NCBI RefSeq assembly: GCF_008923245.1
Contig: NZ_WBOS01000016.1
Location: forward strand, 1-64,000
Length of the DNA stretch: 64,000 nt
Source: Cytobacillus depressus
GTDB taxonomy: Bacteria > Bacillota > Bacilli > Bacillales > Cytobacillaceae
Direction of reading: 5' to 3'
Under the pieces are notes generated by a model, which was not told the DNA's origin, ran no database searches, and was given only the letters and a program-made list of their open reading frames with translations. Both the position numbers and the translations under genes were made by a program. This document shows, one piece after another, positions 54,430 to 63,819 of the stretch. Within the stretch, counting starts at the first letter, position 1; every line of letters starts with the position of its first letter.

Positions 54430-54727
54430 CGGACACTCGGGGCTCATTCTGAGGATGAACTGTCCGTTATAATGCGGATAACGGACACCTTGGGCACGAT
54501 CGGAAGTTGAAATGTCCGTTATAAAGTGGATAAAGGACATCTCGGGTGCGATCTAACGATAGAATGTCCGTTATAGAGCGAATTTCGGACATCTCGGGCG
54601 CCGTCTGACGATAAAATGTCCGTTATAAGGCGAATTTCGGACATCTCGGGCGCCGTCTGACGATAAAATGTCCGTTATAAGGCGAATTTCGGACATCTCG
54701 GGCTCGGTCTGACAATAAGATGTCCGT
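54430..54727. repeat. 52-bp tandem array D, six copies
   Basis: CGGACA or AGGACA starts at 54430, 54482, 54534, 54586, 54638 and 54690, exactly 52 bp apart. Each unit is 37 bp from CGGACAT to ATGTCCG plus a 15-bp linker, for example TTATAATGCGGATAA. TGTCCGTTAT and ATAACGGACA also pair across the linker. It ends a few bases after the stop of the gene at 54733. Confidence 0.97.
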
Positions 54728-54732
54728 AGCGA

Positions 54733-55029
54733 CTATTCAATCCCATCTCGATAGTTTTTATCCCAATTCTTATCGCCTTTATGCTCGATATCTTGGGTTG
54801 TCTTTTCTAATTCATCGAGAATGATCATCTTTACTTGATTAATGGTTTCGAAAAATGTTCTTTCTTCATCAGGGTTTGGTTTGATTCTTGCTGTTGCTTT
54901 AATCGCGATAAGCCGTCTATGCTCTCCAACTAGTTTATCAAATGCATCAAATATATGACGGGCTAGAACAGCAATATCTTTATAGCCCTCTGGGAGCTGA
55001 TCTTTTATTTTTTCAATTCGATTGTGCAT
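54733..55029 (-). CDS. Hypothetical protein, 98 aa
   Basis: A small helical, charged protein of 98 residues with no membrane segment, containing EHRRLIAIKATARIKPNPDEERTF in two stretches. I do not recognise it. I choose ATG 55029 because GGCGGTGA lies just before it. Longer frames run into the niaP terminator at 55123-55153. Its 3' end is only a few bases from array D. Confidence 0.65.
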   Translation of the reverse strand: MHNRIEKIKDQLPEGYKDIAVLARHIFDAFDKLVGEHRRLIAIKATARIKPNPDEERTFFETINQVKMIILDELEKTTQDIEHKGDKNWDKNYRDGIE

Positions 55030-55122
55030 TGTTTCACCGCCACTCATCATAATTGGAACTTTCTTATATAGGTTATTGTTCCTTTTCAGCGGTATTAAAT
55101 ACTTAAGCAAAATAGAAGAAAA

Positions 55123-55153
55123 GCCCATGAAACGGTCAATCCGCCTGATGGGC
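55123..55153 (-). terminator. Terminator after niaP
   Basis: On the minus strand GGCCCAT pairs with ATGGGCT, then TTTTCTT follows. Confidence 0.78.
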
Positions 55154-55196
55154 CTCCTAATAAGTTCTAGCGCTTATAAAGTTAAAAACTTCCTTA

Positions 55197-56396
55197 TTAT
55201 GTTAATTCAATTTGCCGCGTTTCCCGTCCAAAGAAGGCAAGAATTACAACACCAATGACGATGCTTGCACAGAATAGGCCGAAAATCAATCCGATTGAAT
55301 AACCAGCGGCAACTAGCGAGCCGACAAGAAGCGGGCCAAGTATTCCGCCCACCCGTCCGATAGACGCAGCCATTCCTGCTCCCGTTCCACGGATGACGGC
55401 TGGATATTGTTCTGGCGTGTAGGCATACAACGCACCCCAAGCTCCGAGGTTAAAGAACGATAATAAGATTCCAGCGGTGATCAGCATGGCCGTCGTTTCC
55501 GCATTGCCGAAAACAAGGGCAGAGCCTGCTGTACCAAGTAAATAAGTAACAAGCACAAATTTCCGTCCCATCCGCTCAATGAGCCAAGCGGCGGTAAAAT
55601 ACCCTGGTAACTGGGCAAGTGTCATGATTAACACATATTCAAAGCTTTGAATCATGCTAAAGCCTTTCATAACCATCACACTCGGCAACCAAAGGAACAT
55701 GCCATAGTAGGAAAAGACGACTGTAAACCAGACCATCCACAGTACAAATGTGGAACGAGCATATTTTTTCGACCAAACATCTCTCACGTTTTGCCCAATC
55801 GTACGTTTTTCTACCTTTTTCGGTGAAAATGCTGGAGAGTCCGGCAAATTCAAACGCAAGTAAAGTGCATAAAAAGCAGGAAGTGCACCGAGAATAAGGG
55901 CGATTTTCCAGCCAAATGACGGAATAACGAAATAAGAAATAAGTGCAGCAAGCAGCCAGCCGAACGCCCAAAAGCTTTCAAGTAAAACAACAACCCGACC
56001 ACGTTCCTTAGCAGGTACACTTTCCGAAACGAGTGTCGAGGCAACAGGCAGTTCTCCGCCTAGACCCATACCAACGAAAAAGCGTAAAACTAGAAAAGCG
56101 GCAAGAGTTGTAGTAAATGCCGAAAGCCCGCTGGCAAGTGAAAACATGAGCAAAGTTATGATAAAAATATTCTTTCTCCCGATACGATCTGCCCACATCC
56201 CAAAAAGGAGTGCACCAACAGCCATCCCAATCGAGTTGACACTTCCAATCCATCCCATTTGTTCAGGGGTTAAACCCCATTCCGCTTTAAGAGCTACAAT
56301 AATAAATGAAAGCATGCCGACATCCATCGCATCGAACATCCAGCCAAGTCCTGAAATGCCTAGCAGCTTTCTTTGAGAAATTGTTTTCTCAGCCAT
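55197..56396 (-). CDS. niaP: Niacin transporter NiaP
   Basis: An MFS importer of nicotinate or nicotinamide, 399 aa with twelve helices. It shares long stretches with B. subtilis NiaP (YceI): ISQRKLLGISGLGWMFDAMDV at the start, GMGLGGELPVASTLVSE near 108, LLESFWAFGWLLAALISYF near 137 and LGAWGALYAYTPEQYP near 315. A TGACA-GT-TGTCA palindrome 25 bases before the start is a likely NiaR operator, so niacin should repress it. It is a single gene. Confidence 0.9.
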   Translation of the reverse strand: MAEKTISQRKLLGISGLGWMFDAMDVGMLSFIIVALKAEWGLTPEQMGWIGSVNSIGMAVGALLFGMWADRIGRKNIFIITLLMFSLASGLSAFTTTLAAFLVLRFFVGMGLGGELPVASTLVSESVPAKERGRVVVLLESFWAFGWLLAALISYFVIPSFGWKIALILGALPAFYALYLRLNLPDSPAFSPKKVEKRTIGQNVRDVWSKKYARSTFVLWMVWFTVVFSYYGMFLWLPSVMVMKGFSMIQSFEYVLIMTLAQLPGYFTAAWLIERMGRKFVLVTYLLGTAGSALVFGNAETTAMLITAGILLSFFNLGAWGALYAYTPEQYPAVIRGTGAGMAASIGRVGGILGPLLVGSLVAAGYSIGLIFGLFCASIVIGVVILAFFGRETRQIELT

Positions 56397-56420
56397 GTTT
56401 GTTTATTCCCCCTAATGTCT

Positions 56421-56432
56421 TGACAGTTGTCA
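56421..56432 (-). promoter_or_regulatory. Candidate NiaR operator before niaP
   Basis: TGACAGTTGTCA, an inverted repeat of the TGACA/TGTCA kind used by NiaR in Bacillales, close to the niaP start. Confidence 0.6.
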
Positions 56433-56669
56433 TTACGATTTAACTATAGAAGGGATTATTAGAAAAGACAAGAATTATTTTCTAAAAAGCTAATTTAGTG
56501 ATGTTGTTCAATTTTTAGCCATATGCGTAGTTAGTACGACAACAATATGTTTTACCAAACCCATATGTATAAGATGACCAAAATCAATGAAATCAACTCA
56601 TTATCACAACATAGAAAATGATACGCATAAAAAACTTTGACACACAGAAAATATTGTTGTACATTACCT

Positions 56670-56714
56670 ATGGACGAATATTTTTTAAATAAACGAATTT
56701 AATCGTTCGTATTT
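56670..56714 (+). promoter_or_regulatory. Candidate PurR control region before guaC
   Basis: Two opposed PurBox-like sites: ATGGACGAATATT (56670-56682, weak) and, on the minus strand, AAATACGAACGAT (56702-56714, two mismatches from AWWWCCGAACWWT). Their centres are 31 bases apart, as in known PurR regions. Confidence 0.45.
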
Positions 56715-56726
56715 AGGGGTGGAAAT

Positions 56727-57710
56727 ATGGAAAATGTATTTGATTATGAAGATATTCAATTAATTCCGGCAAAATGTATTGTAAATAGCCGCTCAGAATG
56801 TGATACTTCTGTCACTCTAGGCAAGCATACATTTAGACTGCCTGTTGTCCCTGCTAATATGCAGACGATTATTGACGAAAAGATCGCCATTTACTTAGCA
56901 GAAAATGGTTACTTCTATATAATGCATCGCTTTGAACCAGAAAAGCGGATTTCTTTCATTAAAGATATGAACGCAAGAGGACTATACTCATCAATTAGCG
57001 TTGGCGTGAAGGAAGAAGAATACGGTTTCGTTCAGCAATTAGCTGAGGAACAGCTTACTCCAGACTATATTACAATCGATATCGCACATGGTCATTCCAA
57101 TGCAGTGATTGCGATGATTCAACATATTAAAAAACATCTTCCTGAAAGCTTCGTGATTGCCGGCAATGTCGGAACACCAGAAGCTGTAAGAGAATTAGAA
57201 AATGCTGGTGCGGACGCAACAAAAGTTGGCATTGGGCCAGGTAAAGTTTGTATTACAAAGATCAAAACAGGTTTTGGCACTGGCGGTTGGCAATTAGCTG
57301 CATTGCGCTGGTGTGCAAAAGCAGCAACGAAGCCAATTATCGCAGACGGCGGCATCCGCACACATGGGGATATTGCTAAATCCGTAAGATTCGGTGCTTC
57401 CATGGTTATGATCGGTTCTCTATTTGCTGGACATGAAGATTCTCCTGGCGAAACTGTTGAAAAAGACGGAAAGCTTTACAAAGAATACTTCGGTTCTGCA
57501 TCTGAATTCCAAAAAGGCGAAAAGAAAAACGTTGAAGGTAAAAAAATGTATGTAGCGTTCAAAGGGCCTATACAAGAAACATTAACGGAAATGGAACAAG
57601 ACTTACAATCATCCATTTCTTATGCTGGAGGAACGAAATTAAGCGCTATTCGTAATGTTGATTACGTTGTCGTGAAAAACTCCATTTTCAATGGGGATAA
57701 AGTGTATTAA
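56727..57710 (+). CDS. guaC: GMP reductase
   Basis: GuaC reduces GMP to IMP with NADPH, linking guanine and adenine nucleotide pools. The 327-residue TIM barrel shows the family order: [10 protein letters not shown] near residue 7, [11 protein letters not shown] near 144, the catalytic-cysteine loop [11 protein letters not shown] (C175), [13 protein letters not shown] near 211 and the mobile-flap region with [20 protein letters not shown]. Its length is within one residue of B. subtilis GuaC as I recall it. It lacks the CBS domains of IMP dehydrogenase, which excludes GuaB. Confidence 0.95.
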   Translation: MENVFDYEDIQLIPAKCIVNSRSECDTSVTLGKHTFRLPVVPANMQTIIDEKIAIYLAENGYFYIMHRFEPEKRISFIKDMNARGLYSSISVGVKEEEYGFVQQLAEEQLTPDYITIDIAHGHSNAVIAMIQHIKKHLPESFVIAGNVGTPEAVRELENAGADATKVGIGPGKVCITKIKTGFGTGGWQLAALRWCAKAATKPIIADGGIRTHGDIAKSVRFGASMVMIGSLFAGHEDSPGETVEKDGKLYKEYFGSASEFQKGEKKNVEGKKMYVAFKGPIQETLTEMEQDLQSSISYAGGTKLSAIRNVDYVVVKNSIFNGDKVY

Positions 57711-57726
57711 TAAACCTGTTGCCAAC

Positions 57727-57797
57727 GGGACAGTGAACTTGTCCCCATGTCCCAAAAAGGGCGCCTTCCTATTGTTGCTAGGATTGCGCCCCTTTTT
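57727..57797. terminator. GGGAC repeat and bidirectional terminator
   Basis: 57727-57753 is the GGGACAGTGAACTTGTCCCC-type repeat also found at 4437. 57754-57797 is a stem AAAAGGGCGC with GCGCCCCTTTTT between convergent genes. Confidence 0.85.
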
Positions 57798-57798
57798 A

Positions 57799-58704
57799 TT
57801 AGCTTCCGTGTGCTGAAGTAGCTGCTACACTTACTGCAGCAATTGAAGCTTGCTGTGCCTGGATCATTGCCTGTAAAGCAGCCGTTAAGCCAGTCGGAGC
57901 ATCAGCAAACTCCTGTGAAACAATTACTGTTGCCACCACGATGGCCATTTCCTTATGCCATTTAAATAGTTTCATATCTATTAGATCAAGAGCATATTTG
58001 ACTGCCTCATTAATTTTCCCCGAGAGTGCAATGACAGCTAATGATGAATAGTGCATCTCTTTCACTTTTATTCCATTTCGTCTAAATTCATCTTTCGCAT
58101 GAATAACATCGCCTACGAGCTCATTGCTATATGCTCCATTCAACACTAGCATATTCGCTAAAAACTGCAAATCATTCCCTTTATGAAATCCATTTCTATT
58201 TAGTTCTTCGTAGTATTTCTCGGAAATCTCAACTAGTTCTGCAACTTGTCCCTCTTTTTTCGCAATAATGACAGCTGCTGGATAATCATCATAGGAGGTT
58301 AGAAAACGATGATATTTTTTCATTTCCTCATATACGGCTTTTATTCGATCGGGATTCAAATGATCATCCATGAGAAAAGCGGCCAAATAAGTATACATTG
58401 AACTTCGAAATCCAGCCTTACGCAAATCCTCATAATGGCGATGCAAACGAGTAATCTCCTCATCAGGAAGATGATCATTCGTAAGGATAAGCCCCGCAAT
58501 AGGATAATAAATACTTCTCAAGGGCGAGAATAGGGATGCACTTTTTTTCACAGTGTCCGCAACTTTAAGAAATGCACTGCCGTCGATTGACTTTCCCTTT
58601 GCCGCAAATTGGGCAGCCATAGTAAGAAGAATTCTTCGATCCAACCAGCTTCCAACAGCCCTTTTTAACACTTCTGCGTTCTTTTCAAGTAAAGCCTTTT
58701 CCAT
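57799..58704 (-). CDS. DUF4003-type protein
   Basis: A 301-residue all-alpha soluble protein resembling DUF4003 proteins of Bacillaceae. Stretches such as LTNDHLPDEEITRLHRHYEDLRKAGF split near residues 75-100, TYLAAFLM and FLANMLVLNGAYSNELVGDV fit tetratricopeptide-like helical repeats. It ends with an alanine/glutamine-rich tail (about 270-300). No catalytic motif is seen, and there is no known function. An ordinary GGAGGG site precedes ATG 58704. Confidence 0.65.
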   Translation of the reverse strand: MEKALLEKNAEVLKRAVGSWLDRRILLTMAAQFAAKGKSIDGSAFLKVADTVKKSASLFSPLRSIYYPIAGLILTNDHLPDEEITRLHRHYEDLRKAGFRSSMYTYLAAFLMDDHLNPDRIKAVYEEMKKYHRFLTSYDDYPAAVIIAKKEGQVAELVEISEKYYEELNRNGFHKGNDLQFLANMLVLNGAYSNELVGDVIHAKDEFRRNGIKVKEMHYSSLAVIALSGKINEAVKYALDLIDMKLFKWHKEMAIVVATVIVSQEFADAPTGLTAALQAMIQAQQASIAAVSVAATSAHGS

Positions 58705-58878
58705 CTCTAACCCCTCCGTTCATTATGTCCGATACTTTTATTACGAATGAACTGACAGAAAAGTTCCAAATTTTTCACCACATAATTTCACTCATCCTCA
58801 TATATATTGTTTGCAAGACTCGAAGTGCATTTGGTAAAGTTTAGGGAGATTAACTTACTTCAAGAGGTGCCTTTGCCA

Positions 58879-60720
58879 ATGAAAAAGTACTTTGAAAAAA
58901 GCAAACATGTCATACTCCATCCATTTACATTGATCATGCTTGTTTTATTTTTAAAAATTTCAGCTTTTCAGGTAGTCATTTTTAATAATAAATCATTTTT
59001 TCATATTCTGTTCATTGAGTTTCCTATGTGGGCGCTTTGCTTAACCATCCTTCTGCTTTTGGCGAAAAAACGCAAGTGGTTAACGATCTGGCTTTATCAT
59101 CTAGGATTGTCCGGACTTTTTATCGTTGTTGTTTTTTACACGAGATATTTTTCGACCGTTCCTTCCTATTATGATGTGAAACAAATCTATCAATCTAATT
59201 CCGTAAAAGGGACTGTTGCCCTGCTCGGGACTCCTTATGATTTCTTATTTTTCATAGATGTTGCTATTATTCTTCCACTTATCTGGTATTACATGAAATC
59301 AGAGGAACACGACAATTTCGTAATGGCAAAAAAGTGGGCCATCGGCTTTAGCTGTGCAGGCTTCGTTTCAACTGTTCTTGCGTTCTTTTATCCTTTAGTA
59401 GACGTATCTTATTTCGCCAAAAAACATGGGTATATCCAATCCCAGTTTGTGCAGCTGTATGAACGCGGATTTGACACAGCCTTCGCGCACAATGAAAAAT
59501 TATCAGATCAGGATTTAGCTGAATTAAAAGGAAATATGTTCGTTCCTTTTACAGAGCACCGGACGTTCGGGCTTGCGAAAAATCGCCATGTATTTGTTAT
59601 CCAAGTGGAATCGTTACAGGAGTTTACGATTAATCGCGAAGTGAATGGGCAGGAAATTACCCCAAATCTGAATGCCCTTTTAAAAGATAGTGCTTATTTC
59701 AATAATGTATACCAGCAAATTGGTGCCGGCAACACTTCTGATGCGGAATGGATTATGCATACTTCTCTTTACCCCGAGGGGATGGATCCAACCGTCAATG
59801 TTATTGATGGGAGTGCGATTCCCTCTCTCGTCCGAACTTTGCAAAAGCACGGCTACGGGACCGCAACCTACCATGCAGATGATATTACTTATTGGAGTCG
59901 CGATAAATTATACCCGGCTCTTGGGTTCGATCATGTATATACGAATAATGAAATTCCGAGTGATAAGGTCGTTGGTTTCGGCCCGGCTGATGAAATGTTA
60001 TTCGGCTTCGTGGAATCTCAATTACCAAGCCAGTTGAAAAAACATGAGAAAATGTATTCCAATATCATTACGCTAACGAGCCATACCCCCTTCGAGATGC
60101 CGACTGCGATGCAATATCTTCATTTACCGGATGAATATGAAGAAACATATGTCGGAAATTACTTACAGGCTGTCCGTTATACTGATGAACAAATTGGATT
60201 ATTTATTGGAAAATTAAAAGAGATGGGCATTTATGAGAATTCTCTCTTGTTAATATACGGGGATCATTCGGGATTGCACGGAGCACCAATAACAGATAAG
60301 GACCAAGAATTATTAAAAGAAGTGCTGGGTCATCCTTATAATCTACATGATCGCTTTACCGTTCCGGTCCTTTTCGTGGCGCCAGATATTTTCATGGGGG
60401 AAACGTATTCAAGGCTCGGAGGACAAATCGACTTCATGCCAACACTGCTGAACCTTCTAGGCATTGAGCATGATGCCCAAATGATTGGCCATAATCTATT
60501 TCAATACGAGAAAAACTTGCTCGGCATGCGATACTATCTGCCTGGCGGTTCTTTTATCAGCAATAAAACGCTTTACACCGCGCCAAGCGCAAAGCATCCT
60601 GCTGCATTATATAATCGGAAAACTATGAAAAAATCAAAGGACACAAAGGAATTGCAAAAAAAGATTAATAACACCCTCCTTATTCTTCAATATTCGGATT
60701 TTGTACGGAAAACACCTTAG
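58879..60720 (+). CDS. LTA-synthase-family phosphoglycerol transferase
   Basis: A sulfatase-fold enzyme that polymerises or primes polyglycerol-phosphate (lipoteichoic acid) outside the membrane. From ATG 58879 it has 613 aa: five membrane helices (about 12-175), a linker, then the extracellular alkaline-phosphatase-like domain (about 235-560). The nucleophile is T286 in GAGNTSDAEW, with metal ligands E244 in IQVESL and GDHSG/H in the LLIYGDHSGLHG stretch. B. subtilis has four such paralogues, so this could be LtaS-, YfnI-, YqgS- or YvgJ-like. The upstream-extended start lacks a proper ribosome site. Confidence 0.9.
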   Translation: MKKYFEKSKHVILHPFTLIMLVLFLKISAFQVVIFNNKSFFHILFIEFPMWALCLTILLLLAKKRKWLTIWLYHLGLSGLFIVVVFYTRYFSTVPSYYDVKQIYQSNSVKGTVALLGTPYDFLFFIDVAIILPLIWYYMKSEEHDNFVMAKKWAIGFSCAGFVSTVLAFFYPLVDVSYFAKKHGYIQSQFVQLYERGFDTAFAHNEKLSDQDLAELKGNMFVPFTEHRTFGLAKNRHVFVIQVESLQEFTINREVNGQEITPNLNALLKDSAYFNNVYQQIGAGNTSDAEWIMHTSLYPEGMDPTVNVIDGSAIPSLVRTLQKHGYGTATYHADDITYWSRDKLYPALGFDHVYTNNEIPSDKVVGFGPADEMLFGFVESQLPSQLKKHEKMYSNIITLTSHTPFEMPTAMQYLHLPDEYEETYVGNYLQAVRYTDEQIGLFIGKLKEMGIYENSLLLIYGDHSGLHGAPITDKDQELLKEVLGHPYNLHDRFTVPVLFVAPDIFMGETYSRLGGQIDFMPTLLNLLGIEHDAQMIGHNLFQYEKNLLGMRYYLPGGSFISNKTLYTAPSAKHPAALYNRKTMKKSKDTKELQKKINNTLLILQYSDFVRKTP

Positions 60721-60872
60721 GGACTGGTCTTTTAGGAGGTAGTCTTGGGGAAAGTGCTCTATGATGCGGGCATGGCAACCGTTTGGGATGGTGGCCTCGG
60801 AAAACGCGTTCCATGAAGTGGTCATGGCGACCGTTTTAGACGGCAACCTTGGAAAACGCGATCTATGAATCG
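60719..60872. repeat. 52-bp tandem array E, about three degenerate copies
   Basis: CATGGCAACCGT at 60771 and CATGGCGACCGT at 60823 are 52 bp apart, with a weaker unit before. AAAACG-CGTTCCATG...CGTTTT is again 37 bp and AGACGGCAACCTTGG is a 15-bp linker. It is the same family as array A, about 60 kb away. Confidence 0.88.
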
Positions 60873-60890
60873 TTTTCTTCCATAGAAATT

Positions 60891-60924
60891 ATCCGGTAAG
60901 TCAGTAATAACTGATTTACCGGAT
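60891..60924. terminator. Hairpin between convergent genes
   Basis: ATCCGGTAAGTCAGT pairs with ACTGATTTACCGGAT around four bases; the T run is poor. Confidence 0.65.
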
Positions 60925-60968
60925 AACGCGCCTTAATTAATTTGGGATGAGGCAGCCCTCCGTCCCCT

Positions 60969-61646
60969 TCAATCATTAATATATAGAAAATCAGCACTTG
61001 GACCATTTAATTGAAGCGATTTAGGAATTTTTAAATATACTACTAATCGCGCATCACCACTTACATCATTGATTGCCGTTTGGCCAGTAAATTGATTGAT
61101 CGTAAATTCTTTTCTTACAACAGAGATGTCTATGATTTGATGCTCGGGGTGCATCACATCTAATGTATCTTCTGTTAATCGGAACTGGACAGGGATGATT
61201 TTATCCGTAAAATCGTACCCGCCGACAATTAATCCGTCTGTATAAACTCGGGCTTCAATTTTTCCATCATCATCGGCTTTTCTCTCCACAAAAATCCGGT
61301 CATCATTTCCTGTGATCCCAATATTAAGGGTGTTATTTACATAATCAAATGTCTTTTCGCTAATTAAGTGCCTGCTCTCTAACTGGTCTAGTTTCCCTTC
61401 ATTCAGAGCATTGTAAATTATATCGTGCGCTTCATTCAAATCTTCTACCTTTTCCCGACTAGTAATGTCATCTTTCTTTACAACCGAAACAAAGAGCATA
61501 GATAGGAGCAAAAAGCCTACATAAATGATCAGCAGCCAATGGGTAACTTTTACTGTTATCATCTTGCCTTTGGCAATCATACTTACGACAATCATAGCAA
61601 GAATAATGGTTCCCGCTATCGGCAGCAAGGTTATCATTACATTCAT
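60969..61646 (-). CDS. Hypothetical membrane protein of the GntR-ABC operon
   Basis: A 225-residue protein with two N-terminal membrane helices (about 3-24 and 34-55) and a large extracytoplasmic domain (about 60-225) rich in beta strands. I do not recognise it. It overlaps the permease gene by four bases and is the last gene of the operon, so it likely belongs to the transporter complex or is protected by it. Confidence 0.75.
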   Translation of the reverse strand: MNVMITLLPIAGTIILAMIVVSMIAKGKMITVKVTHWLLIIYVGFLLLSMLFVSVVKKDDITSREKVEDLNEAHDIIYNALNEGKLDQLESRHLISEKTFDYVNNTLNIGITGNDDRIFVERKADDDGKIEARVYTDGLIVGGYDFTDKIIPVQFRLTEDTLDVMHPEHQIIDISVVRKEFTINQFTGQTAINDVSGDARLVVYLKIPKSLQLNGPSADFLYIND

Positions 61647-62386
61647 CGTCTAACCTCCATCCGATTTAGGATGCCTATGGAAGCGATGAAAAATAGGGCT
61701 GTCGTTATGGCCATTTTGAAAATAAACAATCCAATTGACGATTCCATAATGTAAAATTGATAAACATAAACTAAGTATGGCTCAGTGCCCACTAAAAAGT
61801 TTAGAAATAGCATACCGATTAGTAAAGCAGGGATGATCACCACAAAAAGTTTACTTATCTGCACAAGTGACCCAATAAAATAGCCAATTGCGCTAATGCA
61901 GAACAAATAAAGGACCGCTGCCCCGGTGCCGAGAAGAAACTCTAATGTAGTCATCGGCAAAATGTAATTCGGGACGTCGAAAAACATATATCTTATCGCT
62001 AAAGGTAAACTTCTAGCTAACATCGCTGTTACTCCACCAATGATGCTTGCTGAAAATAAAAAGAGGATATTTGCGAGATTGCTGCTTAAACGATTTGTTA
62101 CAAATGTAAAATCTTGATTTCGATAGGGCCTCGTGGTAATTGTAATACCAGTTACTAAAGCCCAGATCATTGAGAAAGCAATAACAACATCGGCCGAGAA
62201 ATAGCCGACACGAATATCTATTTGCCCAGAGTAGGATTGAAATGAATTTGCCCCGCCCATCGAAAACAGAATAGCTAATAGCTGAATCCCAACAAGGGCA
62301 CTAAATGCATCAATATTTGCTTTAAGCTTGAAGAAATATTGCTTTTTTACCACTTCAGATAAATTAGCGGCTGTTAAAGACATCAT
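61643..62386 (-). CDS. ABC transporter permease
   Basis: A 247-residue protein with six membrane helices and no extracellular domain, resembling ABC-2-type permeases that pair with YtrB-like ATPases. It overlaps the ATPase gene by 23 bases, which supports a fixed complex. AAGGGGG precedes ATG 62386. Transport direction and substrate are unknown; YtrA-regulated systems in B. subtilis respond to cell-wall antibiotics. Confidence 0.82.
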   Translation of the reverse strand: MMSLTAANLSEVVKKQYFFKLKANIDAFSALVGIQLLAILFSMGGANSFQSYSGQIDIRVGYFSADVVIAFSMIWALVTGITITTRPYRNQDFTFVTNRLSSNLANILFLFSASIIGGVTAMLARSLPLAIRYMFFDVPNYILPMTTLEFLLGTGAAVLYLFCISAIGYFIGSLVQISKLFVVIIPALLIGMLFLNFLVGTEPYLVYVYQFYIMESSIGLFIFKMAITTALFFIASIGILNRMEVRR

Positions 62387-63266
62387 CTATTCCCCCTTTC
62401 GTTTGGCTTGTTAAATAAACACAGAGATCGTTCGGAGAGACAGGGGTTATTTCTATTCCAGATAGTTTGTGTTTCTGCCGTTCATGCTCTGAAAAGTCAT
62501 TTTTCACAACCACGTACGTTGTGTTCGTACCAATGGATTTTTCGTATAGGACCTCTTGTTCCCTCGTTAAATCCTTAATAGCTGCTGTTTCCCCTTTCAA
62601 GCCGATGGCCCATTCCTTCAGCTCCTCCATCGGCAAATGTAAATGTACATTTCCATTTTTTATAAGAAGAACATCCTCTAATAAGTCTTCTATTTCATCT
62701 AAGTGATGGCTAGAAATAATAATCGTCCGCGGGTGAGCGAGATAGTCCTTAAGCAAAGCACGGTAAAAGTCCTTTCTAACCGCCGCATCCATCCCTGTGG
62801 TCGGTTCATCAAAAATCGTTAATGGGGCATGGGCGGCTAAACCAACAATGGCATTAAAGGTACTTGTTTTTCCTTTCGATAGACGGTTGTGATAAGACAA
62901 TGGATCGAAGGAAAAATAGTCAAATAAGCGCTTAGCTAGCTCCATATCCCAATTCGGATAAAATCTCCCGGCCTCTTCTAATAACTCACTAAGCCGTAGC
63001 GCGGGCGGAAAGCTCATTTGGTCATCTACAAAAATCGAATTTACTGAAACATTCAAACTATTAAAGGGCTGTTCCGAAAAGACTTTCATCTCGCCGGATG
63101 TTTCCTTAATAAAACCTGCGATTATTTTTAATAACGTCGTTTTTCCGACACCATTTCGACCAATTAATCCCGTGATTTTGTTTTCCTCAATCGTAAATGA
63201 AAGATTATTTAAAACCTTTTTTCTAAAGTACGTTTTCGTTAATCCTTCGCACTCAATTACCTTCAT
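62364..63266 (-). CDS. ABC transporter ATPase, YtrB-like
   Basis: An ATPase of 300 aa with Walker A GRNGVGKTT (near residue 36), the ABC signature as LSKGKTS (near 133), Walker B LTIFDEP (near 155) and the switch histidine in ISSHHLDE. The signature is LSKGK instead of LSGGQ, as in other YtrB-type proteins. The final 60 residues form an accessory domain. The start codon overlaps the regulator stop (ATGA), so it is translationally coupled to the GntR gene. Confidence 0.9.
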   Translation of the reverse strand: MKVIECEGLTKTYFRKKVLNNLSFTIEENKITGLIGRNGVGKTTLLKIIAGFIKETSGEMKVFSEQPFNSLNVSVNSIFVDDQMSFPPALRLSELLEEAGRFYPNWDMELAKRLFDYFSFDPLSYHNRLSKGKTSTFNAIVGLAAHAPLTIFDEPTTGMDAAVRKDFYRALLKDYLAHPRTIIISSHHLDEIEDLLEDVLLIKNGNVHLHLPMEELKEWAIGLKGETAAIKDLTREQEVLYEKSIGTNTTYVVVKNDFSEHERQKHKLSGIEITPVSPNDLCVYLTSQTKGGIDDVFNSR

Positions 63267-63646
63267 TGCCCACCCTCCTCAAGCTTTTCTTCTTTAATCA
63301 TTTCTATTAATTCAGCTTCCGTTATTTGCAGACGATTTGCTTCTAACACTAGATCTTGAACTAATTGCTTTAACGTTTGATTTTTGCGTTTATGCATGAT
63401 CATTTCTTTTGCCTTCGCAGTAACGAACATGCCCAGCCCCCTTTTTTTGTAAAGGATATGTTCATCAACAAGGAGATTAAGCCCCTTTGCGGCAGTGGCT
63501 GGATTGATCGTATACATTTCCGCTAATTGATATTGTGAATATACTTTATCATCGCTTTTAAAATGCCCATTCATAATTTCCGTCTCAATCCACTCTGCAA
63601 TCTGAACATAAATTGGCTTCGTTCCATCCGTATTAAGAATTGTCAC
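63263..63646 (-). CDS. GntR-family repressor, YtrA subfamily
   Basis: A short GntR regulator of 127 aa with an N-terminal winged helix (about 5-72, TKPIYVQIAEWIE and YQLAEMYTINPATAAKGLNLL). A short C-terminal helical part follows, with no large ligand domain, as in YtrA. I prefer GTG 63646 to ATG 63661, because GGAGG lies five bases before the GTG, while the ATG would leave no ribosome site next to the operator. It heads a four-gene operon and should repress it by binding the inverted repeat at 63662-63685. Confidence 0.9.
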   Translation of the reverse strand: MTILNTDGTKPIYVQIAEWIETEIMNGHFKSDDKVYSQYQLAEMYTINPATAAKGLNLLVDEHILYKKRGLGMFVTAKAKEMIMHKRKNQTLKQLVQDLVLEANRLQITEAELIEMIKEEKLEEGGQ

Positions 63647-63661
63647 CGCCCCCTCCGTCAT

Positions 63662-63711
63662 AGTGCATTACTGTTGTAATGTACTATATAATGTTTTGGA
63701 AAATAAATCAA
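63662..63711 (-). promoter_or_regulatory. Promoter and GntR operator of the ABC operon
   Basis: On the minus strand -35 TTGATT (63706-63711), a 17-base spacer and -10 TATAGT (63683-63688). The inverted repeat AGTGCATTAC-TGTT-GTAATGTACT (63662-63685) overlaps the -10, ideal for repression by the GntR protein. Confidence 0.8.
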
Positions 63712-63819
63712 GGGGGATAATGGAAAATTATTGCCTAATTTTTAATTGTGATATCAGGGAGCTCGTCTCATTAATTGGTCATCTTTGAGGCGTCTAGTAT
63801 GCTATATGCAAGGAAAACG

